DNA from: Pelomonas sp052436255 | GTDB taxonomy: Bacteria > Pseudomonadota > Gammaproteobacteria > Burkholderiales > Burkholderiaceae_C | Assembly: GCA_052436255.1 (NCBI GenBank) | Contig: JBQVNP010000004.1 | Location: 1-64,000, forward strand | Direction: 5' to 3' | Length of the DNA stretch: 64,000 nucleotides | In this document: in pieces, positions 43,430 through 52,496 of the stretch | Layout: each line of letters begins with the position of its first letter | Position numbering within the stretch: the first letter of the stretch is position 1 | The notes under the pieces: generated by a model | The model's database searches: none | The model's input: the letters and a program-made list of their open reading frames with translations, nothing else | Told to the model about the DNA's origin: nothing | Program-made: the position numbers and the translations under genes

Positions 43430-45361
43430 ATGCCCGCGCCCGAACTGCTTGCGTTTGGCGAATTCGTGTTGCAACGCTCCCAGCAGCGGGTGCTGCGGCA
43501 TGACGGCAGCGAGCTCAGCCTGACGCCGCGCCTGTTCGACGCACTGCTGCTGTTCGTCGACAACCCCGACACGCTGCTGGACAAGGACCGGCTGATGCGC
43601 GCGCTGTGGCCGGGCCTGGTGGTCGAGGAGAACAACCTCAGCCAGACCGTGTCCAGCCTGAGGCGCGCGCTGGGCGACGAGCCGGCGGGCAGCCGCTACA
43701 TCCAGACCGTGCCGCGGCGCGGCTTTCGCTTCATTGCGCCGGTGACGGTGCCCGGCGAGACAGCGCCGCCGGCCGAGCCGGTACCCGAGCCGGTACCCGA
43801 GCCGGTGATGACGCCACCCACGCGCGCCACGGCCAGCCACCCGGGCCGGCGCTGGGCCCTGGTCGGCGGCGCTGCCGTGGCGCTGGGCGGCGCATGGCTG
43901 TGGCTGCGCAAGCCGGAACCGGCCGCCGACAGCCCGCCCGGCAGCGTCACGCTGGCCGTGCTGCCCTTCAAACCGCTGGCCGCCGAGGGCCGCGACGAAT
44001 TGCTGGAGCTGGGCATGGCCGACAGCCTCATCACGCGGCTGTCGCTGGTGCCGGGGCTGGTGGTGCGCTCGGTGGGATCGGTGCGGCGCTACGCCGGCAG
44101 TGACCAGGACCCGGTGCGCGCCGCGCGCGAGCTGGACGTGGACTGGATCGTCGACGGCTCGCTGCAGCGGCGTGGCGACCAGCTGCGCGTCAGCGCGCGC
44201 CTGCTGCGCACCAGTGACGGCAGCGCGGGCTGGAGTGACAGCTTCGATGCGCAGTTCACCGGCGTCTTCGACATGCAGGACCAGATCTCGGCACGGGTGC
44301 TGCAGGCGCTGGCGCCGCGCCTGCAGGCCAGCGGCGGCGCGGCCACCGGCCTGCCCGGAAAACCGCTGGGCGGCACGCGCAATACCGACGCCTACGAGTT
44401 CTACCTGGCCGCCACCCGCCATGCCCAGGCCCGGCGCGGCGACAGCCTGCGCAAGAGCATCGCGCTGTTCCGCCAGGCGCTGGACGCCGACCCCGGCTAC
44501 GCGCTGGCCCACGTCGGTCTGGCCGAGGCGCTGCGCGAAACCCTGCTGGCCGCCGACGCCCCGGCCAGCGACGTCTTCCAGCCCGCCAAGCAGGCCGTGC
44601 AGCGTGCGCTGGCACTGGCGCCCGACCTGGCCGCCGCGCTGTCGGAGCAGGGCTTCAGCCTCTATTACTTCGACTTCGACTGGCCGGGCGCCGAGCGCGG
44701 CTTTCGGCGCGCGCTGGCGGTCAACCCCAATGTGGCGATGGCGCACTTCGGCCTGGCCCAGCTGCTGCTGACGCAGGACCGGCCCGACGAGGGCATGCAG
44801 CACCTGCGCCTGGCGCGCGAGCTGGACCCGATGTCGCCCTTCCTCAACACGCTGGAGGCTGGCTACCTGCTGGCGCGCGGCCAGCGCGAGGCGGCCCGCC
44901 TGCGGCTGCAAAGGGCCTTCGACATCACGCCGGATTTCTACCTCGCCCACCGCACGCAGGCGCTGCTGCACCTGGCCGACGGCCAGCCCGACCTGGCGCT
45001 GGCGGCATTGCGGCGCACGGTGGAACAGGCCGGCGGCAACAGCCGGCCGCAGGCGCTGCTGGGCATGCACCTGGCCCGGCTGGGCCACCAGGCCGAGGCC
45101 CGCGCGATCCTTGACCGGTTGCTGCAACGCTCCCAACAGCAATTCGTGCCGCCCATCTCCCTGGCCGTGCTGCACAACGCACTCGGGGAAACGACACAGG
45201 CGCTCGACGCGCTGGAGCGCGCCCATGTGGCGCGGGACACCCAGCTGGTGTTTCTGAAAGACGACCCGCGCTGGGCCGGCCTGCGCGAGCAGCCGCGCTT
45301 TGTGGCGCTGCTGCGCCAACTCAAGCTCGACCGCTACGGGCCGGGGCTGTCGCCCAGCTGA
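43430..45361 (+). CDS. CadC-like winged-helix transcriptional regulator with TPR domain
   Basis: 643 residues. N-terminal OmpR-type winged helix (about 5-105: LSLTPRLFDALLLFVDNP, SSLRRALGDEPAGSRYIQTV), a Pro/Glu repeat (PVPEPVPEPV, about 118-127), a membrane segment (about 143-160, RWALVGGAAVALGGAWLWL), then a periplasmic adenylate-cyclase-like region and TPRs (about 310-640). This is the architecture of CadC-like membrane-bound regulators. Its neighbour on the other strand, the diheme lipoprotein, is the likely target. Confidence 0.87.
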   Translation: MPAPELLAFGEFVLQRSQQRVLRHDGSELSLTPRLFDALLLFVDNPDTLLDKDRLMRALWPGLVVEENNLSQTVSSLRRALGDEPAGSRYIQTVPRRGFRFIAPVTVPGETAPPAEPVPEPVPEPVMTPPTRATASHPGRRWALVGGAAVALGGAWLWLRKPEPAADSPPGSVTLAVLPFKPLAAEGRDELLELGMADSLITRLSLVPGLVVRSVGSVRRYAGSDQDPVRAARELDVDWIVDGSLQRRGDQLRVSARLLRTSDGSAGWSDSFDAQFTGVFDMQDQISARVLQALAPRLQASGGAATGLPGKPLGGTRNTDAYEFYLAATRHAQARRGDSLRKSIALFRQALDADPGYALAHVGLAEALRETLLAADAPASDVFQPAKQAVQRALALAPDLAAALSEQGFSLYYFDFDWPGAERGFRRALAVNPNVAMAHFGLAQLLLTQDRPDEGMQHLRLARELDPMSPFLNTLEAGYLLARGQREAARLRLQRAFDITPDFYLAHRTQALLHLADGQPDLALAALRRTVEQAGGNSRPQALLGMHLARLGHQAEARAILDRLLQRSQQQFVPPISLAVLHNALGETTQALDALERAHVARDTQLVFLKDDPRWAGLREQPRFVALLRQLKLDRYGPGLSPS

Positions 45362-45401
45362 AGCGGGCGGCTCGCATCATCCGCACCTTTGAAGGATTGG
45401 C

Positions 45402-46316
45402 ATGCTCGACGTCAGGGTCCTTCGCACACTGCAGGTGCAAACCGACGGTGGACTGGCTCCCCTGAGCGCCGCCAGCGGACTGGTCAGGGTGGGGCAGCGG
45501 CTGTATGTCATTGCCGACGACGAACAGCAGCTCGCCCTGTTCAATCGGGAAGACGACCGCCCCGGCCGCCTGCATCGCCTCTTCAACGGCGAGCTGCCGG
45601 CCGCGCCCGAGCCGCGCAAAGCCGCCAAGCCCGACCTGGAGGCGCTGGTGCAGTTGCCGGCGTTGCGGGGTTGCCCCGGCGGAGCGCTGCTGGCGCTGGG
45701 CTCCGGCTCGCGCGCGCAGCGACAACGCGCGGCGTTGATGGGCCTGGGCAAGGGCGGCGCGCTGGCGGGGCCGGTCCGGGAGGTCGACCTGTCGCCGCTG
45801 TACGGACCGCTGCAGGCCCGGCATGAGCGCTTGAACATCGAGGGCGCCTTTGTCGGCGCTGGTCAGCTTCACCTGCTGCAGCGCGGGAACCAGGCCACGC
45901 CCGTCAATGAGCGCATCGGTTTCGATTGGGCCGCGGTGCAAGGCTGGTTGGATGGCGCAGCGCAGACGCCCGAACCGGTATCGAGCACGCGCTACGAACT
46001 CGGCGACATCGACGGCGTGCCGCTGTGCTTCACCGACGGCGCCACGCTGCCGGACGGCGGCTGGGTGTTCTGTGCAGCGGCGGAGGCAACCGACGACAAC
46101 TATGCGGACGGGCCCTGCCGCGGCTCGGCTGTCGGCATCGTGGCCGCCGACGGCCGGCTGCGCGCCATGCTGCCGCTGTCGCTGCGGTGCAAGGCCGAGG
46201 GCATTGCCGTGACTGTGGAGAACGGCGCGCTGCAGCTGCTGCTGGTGACCGACCCGGACGATCGCGTCCAGCCGGCCTTGCTGCTGTCGGCATGCCTGGC
46301 GGAACCGCGCGCCTAG
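45402..46316 (+). CDS. Hypothetical protein, beta-propeller-like (possibly DUF6929)
   Basis: 304 residues I only tentatively place. It has regularly spaced GxxYVIADDEQQLALF, HLLQRGN, and LPDGGWVFCAAAEATDDNY motifs reminiscent of six-bladed beta-propellers. No signal peptide is obvious. It follows the CadC-like regulator by 40 bases with a GAAGGA ribosome-binding site, so it may be co-transcribed. Role unknown. Confidence 0.6.
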   Translation: MLDVRVLRTLQVQTDGGLAPLSAASGLVRVGQRLYVIADDEQQLALFNREDDRPGRLHRLFNGELPAAPEPRKAAKPDLEALVQLPALRGCPGGALLALGSGSRAQRQRAALMGLGKGGALAGPVREVDLSPLYGPLQARHERLNIEGAFVGAGQLHLLQRGNQATPVNERIGFDWAAVQGWLDGAAQTPEPVSSTRYELGDIDGVPLCFTDGATLPDGGWVFCAAAEATDDNYADGPCRGSAVGIVAADGRLRAMLPLSLRCKAEGIAVTVENGALQLLLVTDPDDRVQPALLLSACLAEPRA

Positions 46317-46732
46317 GATGCGTGGCACCCGGACTTCACGCTCCCACGCTGGCCGCCGTGGGGAAGCTCGCTGGCGCGCCAGGCAAGCCCTGACCCCATC
46401 GACCTGCGCAGTAGTTCACGAACTGCACACCACGATCCCGTGTTTTCCCGCATTCGCGGGGATGTGGGCAAGTTTCACTTCGATACAGTTGCGTCCACTG
46501 CGCGGTGCTAACGGCTTCATGCGCAGGCCAGAGATGACGCGGGGCTAGTCAGGCCCACAGCGCACGCAGGGGGAGCAAGGCCGTCGGGCAGGGTGTCCCG
46601 CGGTGTTCAAGGGTCCACCTTTTTTCGGTGGGCCTATCCAGTTCCCGATGCCGTGCGGACCCGCAGGTGCCCTTGCCCACGCAAGGGTTCCGCAGCCCGC
46701 TGCGGTGTCCTATTGCCTGCCGCTGCCGCACC
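46317..46732. other. Intergenic region upstream of the thiamine-diphosphate locus
   Basis: 416 bases with no credible gene. It holds a CCCGC-ATTC-GCGGG inverted repeat (46447-46460), similar to dispersed proteobacterial repeats, and GGGTCCACCTTTTTTCGGTG around 46612-46631. No TPP riboswitch (no CTGAGA and GACCTGA elements) was found. It must hold the promoter of the downstream operon. Confidence 0.45.
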
Positions 46733-48577
46733 GTGGAATCAAACACTGCTCTTGCCCCGTTCTATGCCGCCGCGCCCGACCCGGCGCGCGAGCCCGCCAC
46801 CCGTGACGCCGCCGACATGCTCGTCGAAGCGCTGGAGGCGCTGGGGGTGGAGTACGTCTTCGGCGTGCCCGGCGGCGCCATTGAGCCGCTGTACAACGCC
46901 CTGGCGCGCAGCGGCCGGCGCGGCGGCCCGCAGGCCGTCGTGGCGCGCAACGAGCAAGGTGCCGCCTACATGGCCGACGGCTATGCCCGCGAGACCGGCA
47001 AGATCGGCGTGTGCATCGCCACCTCGGGGCCGGGCGCCACCAACCTGATCACCGGCGTGGCCTGCGCCTATGACAACAACGTGCCCATGCTGGTGATCAC
47101 CGGCCAGCCGCCGATCAAGAACTTCGGCAAGGGCGCGTTGCAGGAGTCGAGCTGCACGGGCATCAACACGATGGCGATGTTCCGCCCCTGCACGCGCTAC
47201 AACTCGCTCGTCTCGCATGCCGAGCAGCTGCCGATCAAGCTGTTCAACGCGCTGATGCACGCCCAGCGCGCGCCGAGCGGGCCGAGCCACCTGTCCATCC
47301 CGGTCGACATCCTGCGCCAGCCATTGCCGCATGACCTGGAGACGCCCGATTTCTCGGGCTTGCTGCGCCGTGCGCCAGCCCTGGTGGACCTGCCTGCCGT
47401 GCGCCAACTGGCCCGCCTGCTGTTCTCGGCGCGCGCGCCCGTCTGGCTGATCGGCGACGGTTGCGGCGATGCCGCCAACGAGCTGATGCAACTGGTGCAG
47501 CTCACCGACGGCCACTTCATTGCCACGCCCGATGGCAAGGGCTTCATCAACCCGCGCCACCCGCGCTTTCGCGGCGTGTTCGGCTTTGGCGGCCATGCCA
47601 GCGCGGCCGAGCTGCTTTCCAGCGAGCCCGATTTTGTCGTCGCGCTGGGCACGGGCTTCGGCGAGTTCAACAGCGGTGGCTGGTCCACGAACCTGCTGAA
47701 CAGCCGCCTCGTGCACGTGGACGACAGCGACGAGAACCTGATGCGCTCGCCCACGGCGCGGCTGCATGTGCGCGGCCATATCAAGTCGGTGTGCGAGCAG
47801 CTGATCGCGCTGCTGACGCCTTCGAACCACGGGCAGGACGCGACCGTGTTGCCCTTCCAGCATCCGCAGCTGGCACGCCAGGCCTATGAGGCCATGGTGG
47901 ACAGCCCGGCCGCCATCCACAGCGACAGCGCACCGGTGAAGCCGCAGCGCCTGCTCGCCACGCTGTCCGAGCGCTGCCCGCCGCAGACGCGCTTCGTTGC
48001 CGACGCCGGCAACAGCGCTGCCTGGGCCGTGCATTACCTCGCGCCGCACGATCAGCGCGGCGGCCGCCTGCCCGGCGGTCCCTTCCTGCCGGCGGGGCAG
48101 GAGCGGCGCACGCGCCCGTCGAGCTGGCTGCGCGTGACGATGGACTTCGCGCCCATGGGCTGGGCCATCGGCTCGGCCGTGGGCATCGCGCTGGCCAACC
48201 GCCGCTGCCCGGTCGTGTGCCTGACGGGCGACGGCAGCTATCTGATGAACGGGCAGGAGATCACCGTGGCGGCCGAACTCGGCCTGCCGGTGCTCTACAT
48301 CGTGCTCAACGATGGCGCGCTCGGCATGGTCAAGCACGGCCAGCGCCTGGCCGGCGCGGAGCCCATCGGCTTTGCACTGCCCAAGGTGGACTTCGCCATG
48401 ATGGCCGCCGCCATGGGCATTCCCGGCCACGTGATCCGCTCGCCCAAGGACCTGGATGCGCTGGACTTCAACGCGATCCTGTCGCGTGCCGGGCCGTCGC
48501 TGCTGGACGTGCGCATCGACGGCGAGGAGGTGCCGCCGATGAATCTGCGCATGAAGACGCTGGGCACGGCGCGATGA
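46733..48577 (+). CDS. Thiamine-diphosphate-dependent enzyme, acetolactate synthase-like
   Basis: 614 residues. Three-domain ThDP enzyme: N-terminal Pyr domain with the activator Glu in ARNEQGAAYMADGYAR and the loop ATSGPGATNLITG, a central domain, and a C-terminal PP domain with the ThDP/Mg2+ motif GDGSYLMN ending in VLNDGALG. The closest pattern is the acetolactate synthase/oxalyl-CoA decarboxylase superfamily, so the reaction is not fixed. Start is a GTG at 46733 (VESNTALAPFYAAAP); ATG 46817 is an alternative. ATGA overlap with the following citrate-synthase-like gene. It looks catalytically intact. Confidence 0.85.
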   Translation: MESNTALAPFYAAAPDPAREPATRDAADMLVEALEALGVEYVFGVPGGAIEPLYNALARSGRRGGPQAVVARNEQGAAYMADGYARETGKIGVCIATSGPGATNLITGVACAYDNNVPMLVITGQPPIKNFGKGALQESSCTGINTMAMFRPCTRYNSLVSHAEQLPIKLFNALMHAQRAPSGPSHLSIPVDILRQPLPHDLETPDFSGLLRRAPALVDLPAVRQLARLLFSARAPVWLIGDGCGDAANELMQLVQLTDGHFIATPDGKGFINPRHPRFRGVFGFGGHASAAELLSSEPDFVVALGTGFGEFNSGGWSTNLLNSRLVHVDDSDENLMRSPTARLHVRGHIKSVCEQLIALLTPSNHGQDATVLPFQHPQLARQAYEAMVDSPAAIHSDSAPVKPQRLLATLSERCPPQTRFVADAGNSAAWAVHYLAPHDQRGGRLPGGPFLPAGQERRTRPSSWLRVTMDFAPMGWAIGSAVGIALANRRCPVVCLTGDGSYLMNGQEITVAAELGLPVLYIVLNDGALGMVKHGQRLAGAEPIGFALPKVDFAMMAAAMGIPGHVIRSPKDLDALDFNAILSRAGPSLLDVRIDGEEVPPMNLRMKTLGTAR

Positions 48578-49368
48578 GCAGCCAGGTCCACACTCGCATC
48601 TGGCTGGAGGAGGCCGAACCTGGCAACGCCTTCGCCCCGCAGGCGGCCTTCTGCCATGGCTACGACGTGTATGGCGACATGCTGGGCCGCGCGCGCTGGG
48701 TGGACATGCTCTTTCTGCTGTTCCGCGGCGAGGCGCCCAGCGCGGCCCAGGCGGCGGCGCTGGAAGACCTGGCGCTGGCGCTGGCCAACCCCGGGCCGCG
48801 TGACCCCAGCGTGCATGCGGCCATGTGCGCGGGCACCGGCGGCTCCACGGCCGCGGCCGCGCTGATGGCCGCGCTGGCCGTGGGCGCGGGCGGGCAGGGC
48901 GGGGCGCGCGAGGTTTTCCATGCGATGGGCCTGTGGCAACGCTGCGGGACCGACATGCAGCGCTGGACCGACGCCGTCGAGCCTGCCCGCGCCGGCGTGG
49001 CCGGCATCTGGCCGGCGTGCGATCACGCCCCGGGCTTCGACCCGCAGGCCGATCGCATCGCGCCGCTGGCCGGCCGCTTGCTCGCTCACCTGGAAAGCCA
49101 CCCCGAAAGCCACCTGCTGGCCTGGCTGGCCCAGCGGCGCGCCGAACTGGAGGCCCTGGCCGGCATGCCGCTGGCGCTGACCGGCATCGTCGCTGCCGCG
49201 CTGGCCGACCTGGGCTTCACGCCCGAGCAGGGCGAGATGCTCTGCCTGCTGCTGCGCCTGCCGGGCGCCGCCGCGCATGCGCTGGAGCAGCGCGCGCTCG
49301 GGCCCAAACACTTTCCCTTCTTCGAGCTGGAACTGTTGAACGATCCGGCCGCGCGGGAGGCGGCATGA
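48574..49368 (+). CDS. Citrate synthase-like protein A, catalytic residues lost
   Basis: 264 residues, shorter than citrate synthase (about 400). N terminus FCHGYDVYGDMLGRARWVDM matches the RGY region of citrate synthases; residues 85-115 (CAGTGGSTAAAALMAALAVG, then AGGQGGAREVF) match the GPAHGGANEA region, but the catalytic His is Gln108. The Asp-motif NVDFYSG reads MPLALTG, so that Asp is also lost. A His in CDHAPGFDPQA may equal the third catalytic residue. ATGA overlap with the ThDP enzyme. Likely a binding or structural partner, not a normal synthase. Confidence 0.78.
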   Translation: MSSQVHTRIWLEEAEPGNAFAPQAAFCHGYDVYGDMLGRARWVDMLFLLFRGEAPSAAQAAALEDLALALANPGPRDPSVHAAMCAGTGGSTAAAALMAALAVGAGGQGGAREVFHAMGLWQRCGTDMQRWTDAVEPARAGVAGIWPACDHAPGFDPQADRIAPLAGRLLAHLESHPESHLLAWLAQRRAELEALAGMPLALTGIVAAALADLGFTPEQGEMLCLLLRLPGAAAHALEQRALGPKHFPFFELELLNDPAAREAA

Positions 49369-49441
49369 GCGCAGCGCTGGGCCGCCCCAAGCAAGCTCGC
49401 TCCCGCTTGGCGGGACAGGCCGCAGGCCGAAGGGTGCAGTC
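49369..49441 (+). repeat. Dispersed-repeat-like spacer inside the operon
   Basis: 73 bases between the two citrate-synthase-like genes, with the palindromic pieces CCCAAGCAAGC/GCTTGGCGGG and AGGCCGCAGGCCG. It resembles the short element at 2895-2963 and common Burkholderiales repeats. It breaks an otherwise overlapping operon and starts with ATG overlapping the upstream stop. Confidence 0.45.
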
Positions 49442-50224
49442 ATGATCGCAGCGCCGCTGCCCACCCGCGCCGGCAAGGCCTTTGTCGGCACGCGCGCGGT
49501 CTTCCTCGGCCATGACCTGCATGCCGACCTGCGCCATGCCGACTGGGTCGAGCTCTACCTGCTGTCCATCACCGGCCGGCGCTTCGCGGCGAACCAGCTC
49601 AAGCTGCTGCATGCGATGTGGGTCTGCACCAGCTATCCGGATGCGCGGCTGTGGAACAACCGTGTCGCCGCGCTGGCCGGCAGCGCGCGCAGCACGCCGG
49701 CGCTGGGCATTGCCGCCGCCCTTGGCATGTCCGAGGCCACCGTCTACGGCGGCCACCCCTGCGTGCGCGCGATCGACTTCCTCATCGCCACGCAGCGTCG
49801 CGTCGCCGGCGGCGCGGTGCTGGCGGAACTCGTCGAGCAGGAGCTGGCCGAGCGCCGCATCTACGGCTACGGCCGGCCCATCCACTCGACCGATGAGCGC
49901 CTGCCCTGGCTGCTGGGCATCGCCCGCGAGCACGGGCTGGACGGCGGGCCGCACGTGGCGCTGGCGCATGCGGTCGAGGTCCTGCTGGTGGCGCGCGATG
50001 CGCGGCTGAAGATGAACTACGCGGCGCTCACGGCCGGCCTGGCCGCCGACCTGGGCCTGTCGGTGACGGAGTTCCACCACTTCCAGGTGCCGATGCTGCT
50101 GGCCGGCATGACGCCCTGCTTCATCGTGGCGGCCGAGCGGCCGGCGGGCCGCCTCTTCCCGCTGTCCTGCGATGACATCGCCTACGCGGGTGCACCCAAG
50201 CGGCGCTGGGTTCAGAACCGGTAG
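49442..50224 (+). CDS. Citrate synthase-like protein B, catalytic residues lost
   Basis: 260 residues, paralogous to the preceding protein and also short. FLGHDLHADLRHADWVELYL corresponds to the RGY region. At the HGGA site it reads ATVYGGHP (His replaced by Tyr102), at GFGHR it reads GYGRPIHSTDER (His replaced by Arg145), and the Asp region reads KMNYAALTAG. All three catalytic positions thus appear lost. The gene shares an operon with the ThDP enzyme. Its last 13 bases overlap the convergent TonB receptor gene. Role unknown. Confidence 0.76.
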   Translation: MIAAPLPTRAGKAFVGTRAVFLGHDLHADLRHADWVELYLLSITGRRFAANQLKLLHAMWVCTSYPDARLWNNRVAALAGSARSTPALGIAAALGMSEATVYGGHPCVRAIDFLIATQRRVAGGAVLAELVEQELAERRIYGYGRPIHSTDERLPWLLGIAREHGLDGGPHVALAHAVEVLLVARDARLKMNYAALTAGLAADLGLSVTEFHHFQVPMLLAGMTPCFIVAAERPAGRLFPLSCDDIAYAGAPKRRWVQNR

Positions 50225-52323
50225 CTGGCCTGGGCCGACAACGAGCGCCCCGCCATCGGCAGGTCGTTGGCGATGCCGGCGCTGGGCACGCTGGGCTCGC
50301 GCACATCGGCGTCGAAGGCGTTCAGCAGCGCGAAGGCCAACTCCCAGCCGGTGGCGGCCAGGGTCGTGCGCAGGCTGAGGTCCAGCGTTGTGTAGTCGGC
50401 CACGGCCGGGCGGTTGTCACCGAAGGCGCGCTGCCGGCCGGCCACGTGGTTGAGCTTGCCGCTGAGCATGGCGCCGTTGGTGAAGGACCAGTCCAGCCGC
50501 GCGTTCAGCTGGCGGCGCGGCGCGTAGCCGGCGTCGCTGCGGTTGGTTTGGTCGGTTGAACGCTGGTAGGCATAGCTCCCGGTCAGGCGCAGGTCGCGCC
50601 GCGGGTCCCAGATCCACTCGACCTCGGCGCCGCTGCCGTGCTGCGAGCCGGCGTTGCGGAAGGTCGCACCGGGCGCGGGCGCCGGGTTGGGCGTGGTCTT
50701 GATGATGTCGTCCATCGCGTAGCGGAAGACATTGAAGTTCAGCTGCAGCGCCTTGCCGGCATGCCATTGCAGGGCGGCCTCGACGGTGCGGATGGTCTCG
50801 GGCTGAATGCCGGCATTGCCGCTGGCCACCGGGTTGACGCCGTACTGCTCGTTGAAGGACGGTGCCCGGAAGGCGCTGCCGTAGAGCAGCTTGGCGGTGA
50901 GGTCGAGGCTGGCGTCCCACACCAGCGCGACGCGCGGGTTGGTGGTCGAGCCGAAGTCGGCATAGCGGTCGTGCCGCACGCCGGCGGTCAGCGTCCAGTC
51001 GCGCGCAAAGCTCCACGCATCCTGCACATAGGCGTAGTCGACGCGGCGCCGGTGCGGCGCGAGGAAGGAGTCGGCCACCGGCGCCTCGATCAGCTGACCG
51101 CCGGGCGTGGGCACCGGCACGCCGGTGAGGGGGCCGGACGTGATGACGTTGAAATTGCGGAGCTCGCGAGTGCGGTAGAGGTCGAGGTCGTCATGGCCGA
51201 TGCCGATGCGCCATTGGTGGCCGGCCCAGCCGCTGTAGGTGAGGGCGGCAGACAGGCGCAGCTGACGCTCCCAGGTGTTGGGCGAGCCGATCGCGCCGTT
51301 CGGGAAGGCGCCGCCGAAGGCGCCCGGCGGGAACAGCTGGACCGGCACCGACAGCTCTTGCACATAGCCCAGGTGGCTGACGTTGGCGTTGAGCCGCCAT
51401 CCCGGTGCGAGGTTGACATCGTTGACGCTGGCGTCCAGCACCGTGCGTCGCGAGCCCAGGCGGCCCACGGGATCGAGCGCGCCGGCGATGCCCGCGCCCG
51501 CGCCGACGTCGCGGCGGTCCTTGTAGCCGGCATGCAGGCGCCAGGGGCCCCAGCCCAGCGTCAGGCCGCCGTCGACGGCGCGATGGCCGGTGTTGACCGG
51601 CCCTGGCGCCAGGCTGGCGCGGGTGCCGAAGACGGCGTCCAGGCCGGTCTGGGCGTCCGACGCGATGATCTCCCGAAAGCCGTCGCTGCGCCCGGCGCGC
51701 AGGAAGGCGGCCACGGTCAGCGGGCCCACCTTGCCGCCGTGCTGCAGCCAGGCCTCGTGCGTGTTGAACGAGGCGGCGCGCACGCCGACCTCGGTGCCCG
51801 CGATGTCCTGCGCGCCCTTGGTGACGATGTTGATCACGGCCGCATAGGCATCGGCGCCGTACAACGCCGAGCCGGGCCCGCGGATGACCTCGATGCGCGC
51901 GATGTTCTGCACCGGCAGCCCGCCCCAGACGACCCCCCGGCTGCCGACATACAGCGTCGTCATCGGCACGCCGTTTTGCAGCATCAGCACCTGCGGGTTG
52001 AAGTCGCTGGCGACGCCGCGGATGAAGTACTGCGGCGTGTAGGCGCCGTGGCTGCGGCTGACGTGCAGGCCGGGCACGGTCTCCAGCACCTCGTCGAGGT
52101 CGGCCGCGCCCATGTTGGCGATGTCCTGCGCCGTGATCACCGTGGCCACCGCGGGTGCGCGGCGCAGCGACTGCGAGGCGCCGGTGGCGATGCTGATGGT
52201 GGTCTTGTCGCCGTAGATCTGCGCGAGCTCCTCCTCCTCGCTCGGCGCTTGTGCGAAGGCAGTCGATGCGCCCGCGGCCCAGCAAAGGCCGCTCAGAATC
52301 ACCAAGCCAAAGAAAGGTCGCAT
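50212..52323 (-). CDS. TonB-dependent outer membrane receptor
   Basis: 703 residues. Signal peptide (MRPFFGLVILSGLCWAAGAS), TonB-box-like DKTTISIATG, a plug domain (about 50-160: PAVATVITAQDIANMGAADL, IEVIRGPGSALYG) and a beta barrel ending in Phe (SAQASYRF), normal for outer-membrane insertion. Resembles FepA/BtuB-like receptors for siderophores, cobalamin or oligosaccharides; the ligand is unknown. It is divergent from the substrate-binding protein and kinase, 173 bases away. Confidence 0.9.
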   Translation of the reverse strand: MRPFFGLVILSGLCWAAGASTAFAQAPSEEEELAQIYGDKTTISIATGASQSLRRAPAVATVITAQDIANMGAADLDEVLETVPGLHVSRSHGAYTPQYFIRGVASDFNPQVLMLQNGVPMTTLYVGSRGVVWGGLPVQNIARIEVIRGPGSALYGADAYAAVINIVTKGAQDIAGTEVGVRAASFNTHEAWLQHGGKVGPLTVAAFLRAGRSDGFREIIASDAQTGLDAVFGTRASLAPGPVNTGHRAVDGGLTLGWGPWRLHAGYKDRRDVGAGAGIAGALDPVGRLGSRRTVLDASVNDVNLAPGWRLNANVSHLGYVQELSVPVQLFPPGAFGGAFPNGAIGSPNTWERQLRLSAALTYSGWAGHQWRIGIGHDDLDLYRTRELRNFNVITSGPLTGVPVPTPGGQLIEAPVADSFLAPHRRRVDYAYVQDAWSFARDWTLTAGVRHDRYADFGSTTNPRVALVWDASLDLTAKLLYGSAFRAPSFNEQYGVNPVASGNAGIQPETIRTVEAALQWHAGKALQLNFNVFRYAMDDIIKTTPNPAPAPGATFRNAGSQHGSGAEVEWIWDPRRDLRLTGSYAYQRSTDQTNRSDAGYAPRRQLNARLDWSFTNGAMLSGKLNHVAGRQRAFGDNRPAVADYTTLDLSLRTTLAATGWELAFALLNAFDADVREPSVPSAGIANDLPMAGRSLSAQASYRF

Positions 52324-52465
52324 TGCTGGCTTCTCCGAGGTGGAAGGTGGTGGGCGCGTATTGTGCTGTCGCCGCCGTGGTGCGCGAGGAAGGTGGCGGC
52401 GCGACTGCGGCGCCGTCGTGAACTCCGTCCGGGCAGCCTTCGCATTTCAGACACCACGTTGCGAA

Positions 52466-52479
52466 CCGCCGTTAGGCGG
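52466..52479. repeat. Small hairpin upstream of the substrate-binding protein gene
   Basis: CCGCC-GTTA-GGCGG, five-base stem and four-base loop, inside the 173-base divergent region between the TonB receptor and the substrate-binding protein. Could be a regulator site; no match to a known operator. Confidence 0.3.
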
Positions 52480-52496
52480 CCTGGCGCCTTTGCATA

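Noticed and set aside
43782..43812. Short tandem repeat coding PVPEPVPEPV as a phase-variation tract
   Set aside because: The nine- to twelve-base units are in frame multiples, so length changes would not shift the frame; it is a flexible linker.
46317..46732. TPP riboswitch upstream of the ThDP enzyme
   Set aside because: No THI-box elements (CTGAGA, GACCTGA-type) are found in the 416-base leader.
49365..49445. Possible small gene or extension between the two citrate-synthase-like genes
   Set aside because: The ATG there leads into a palindromic repeat-like spacer, not protein-like sequence.
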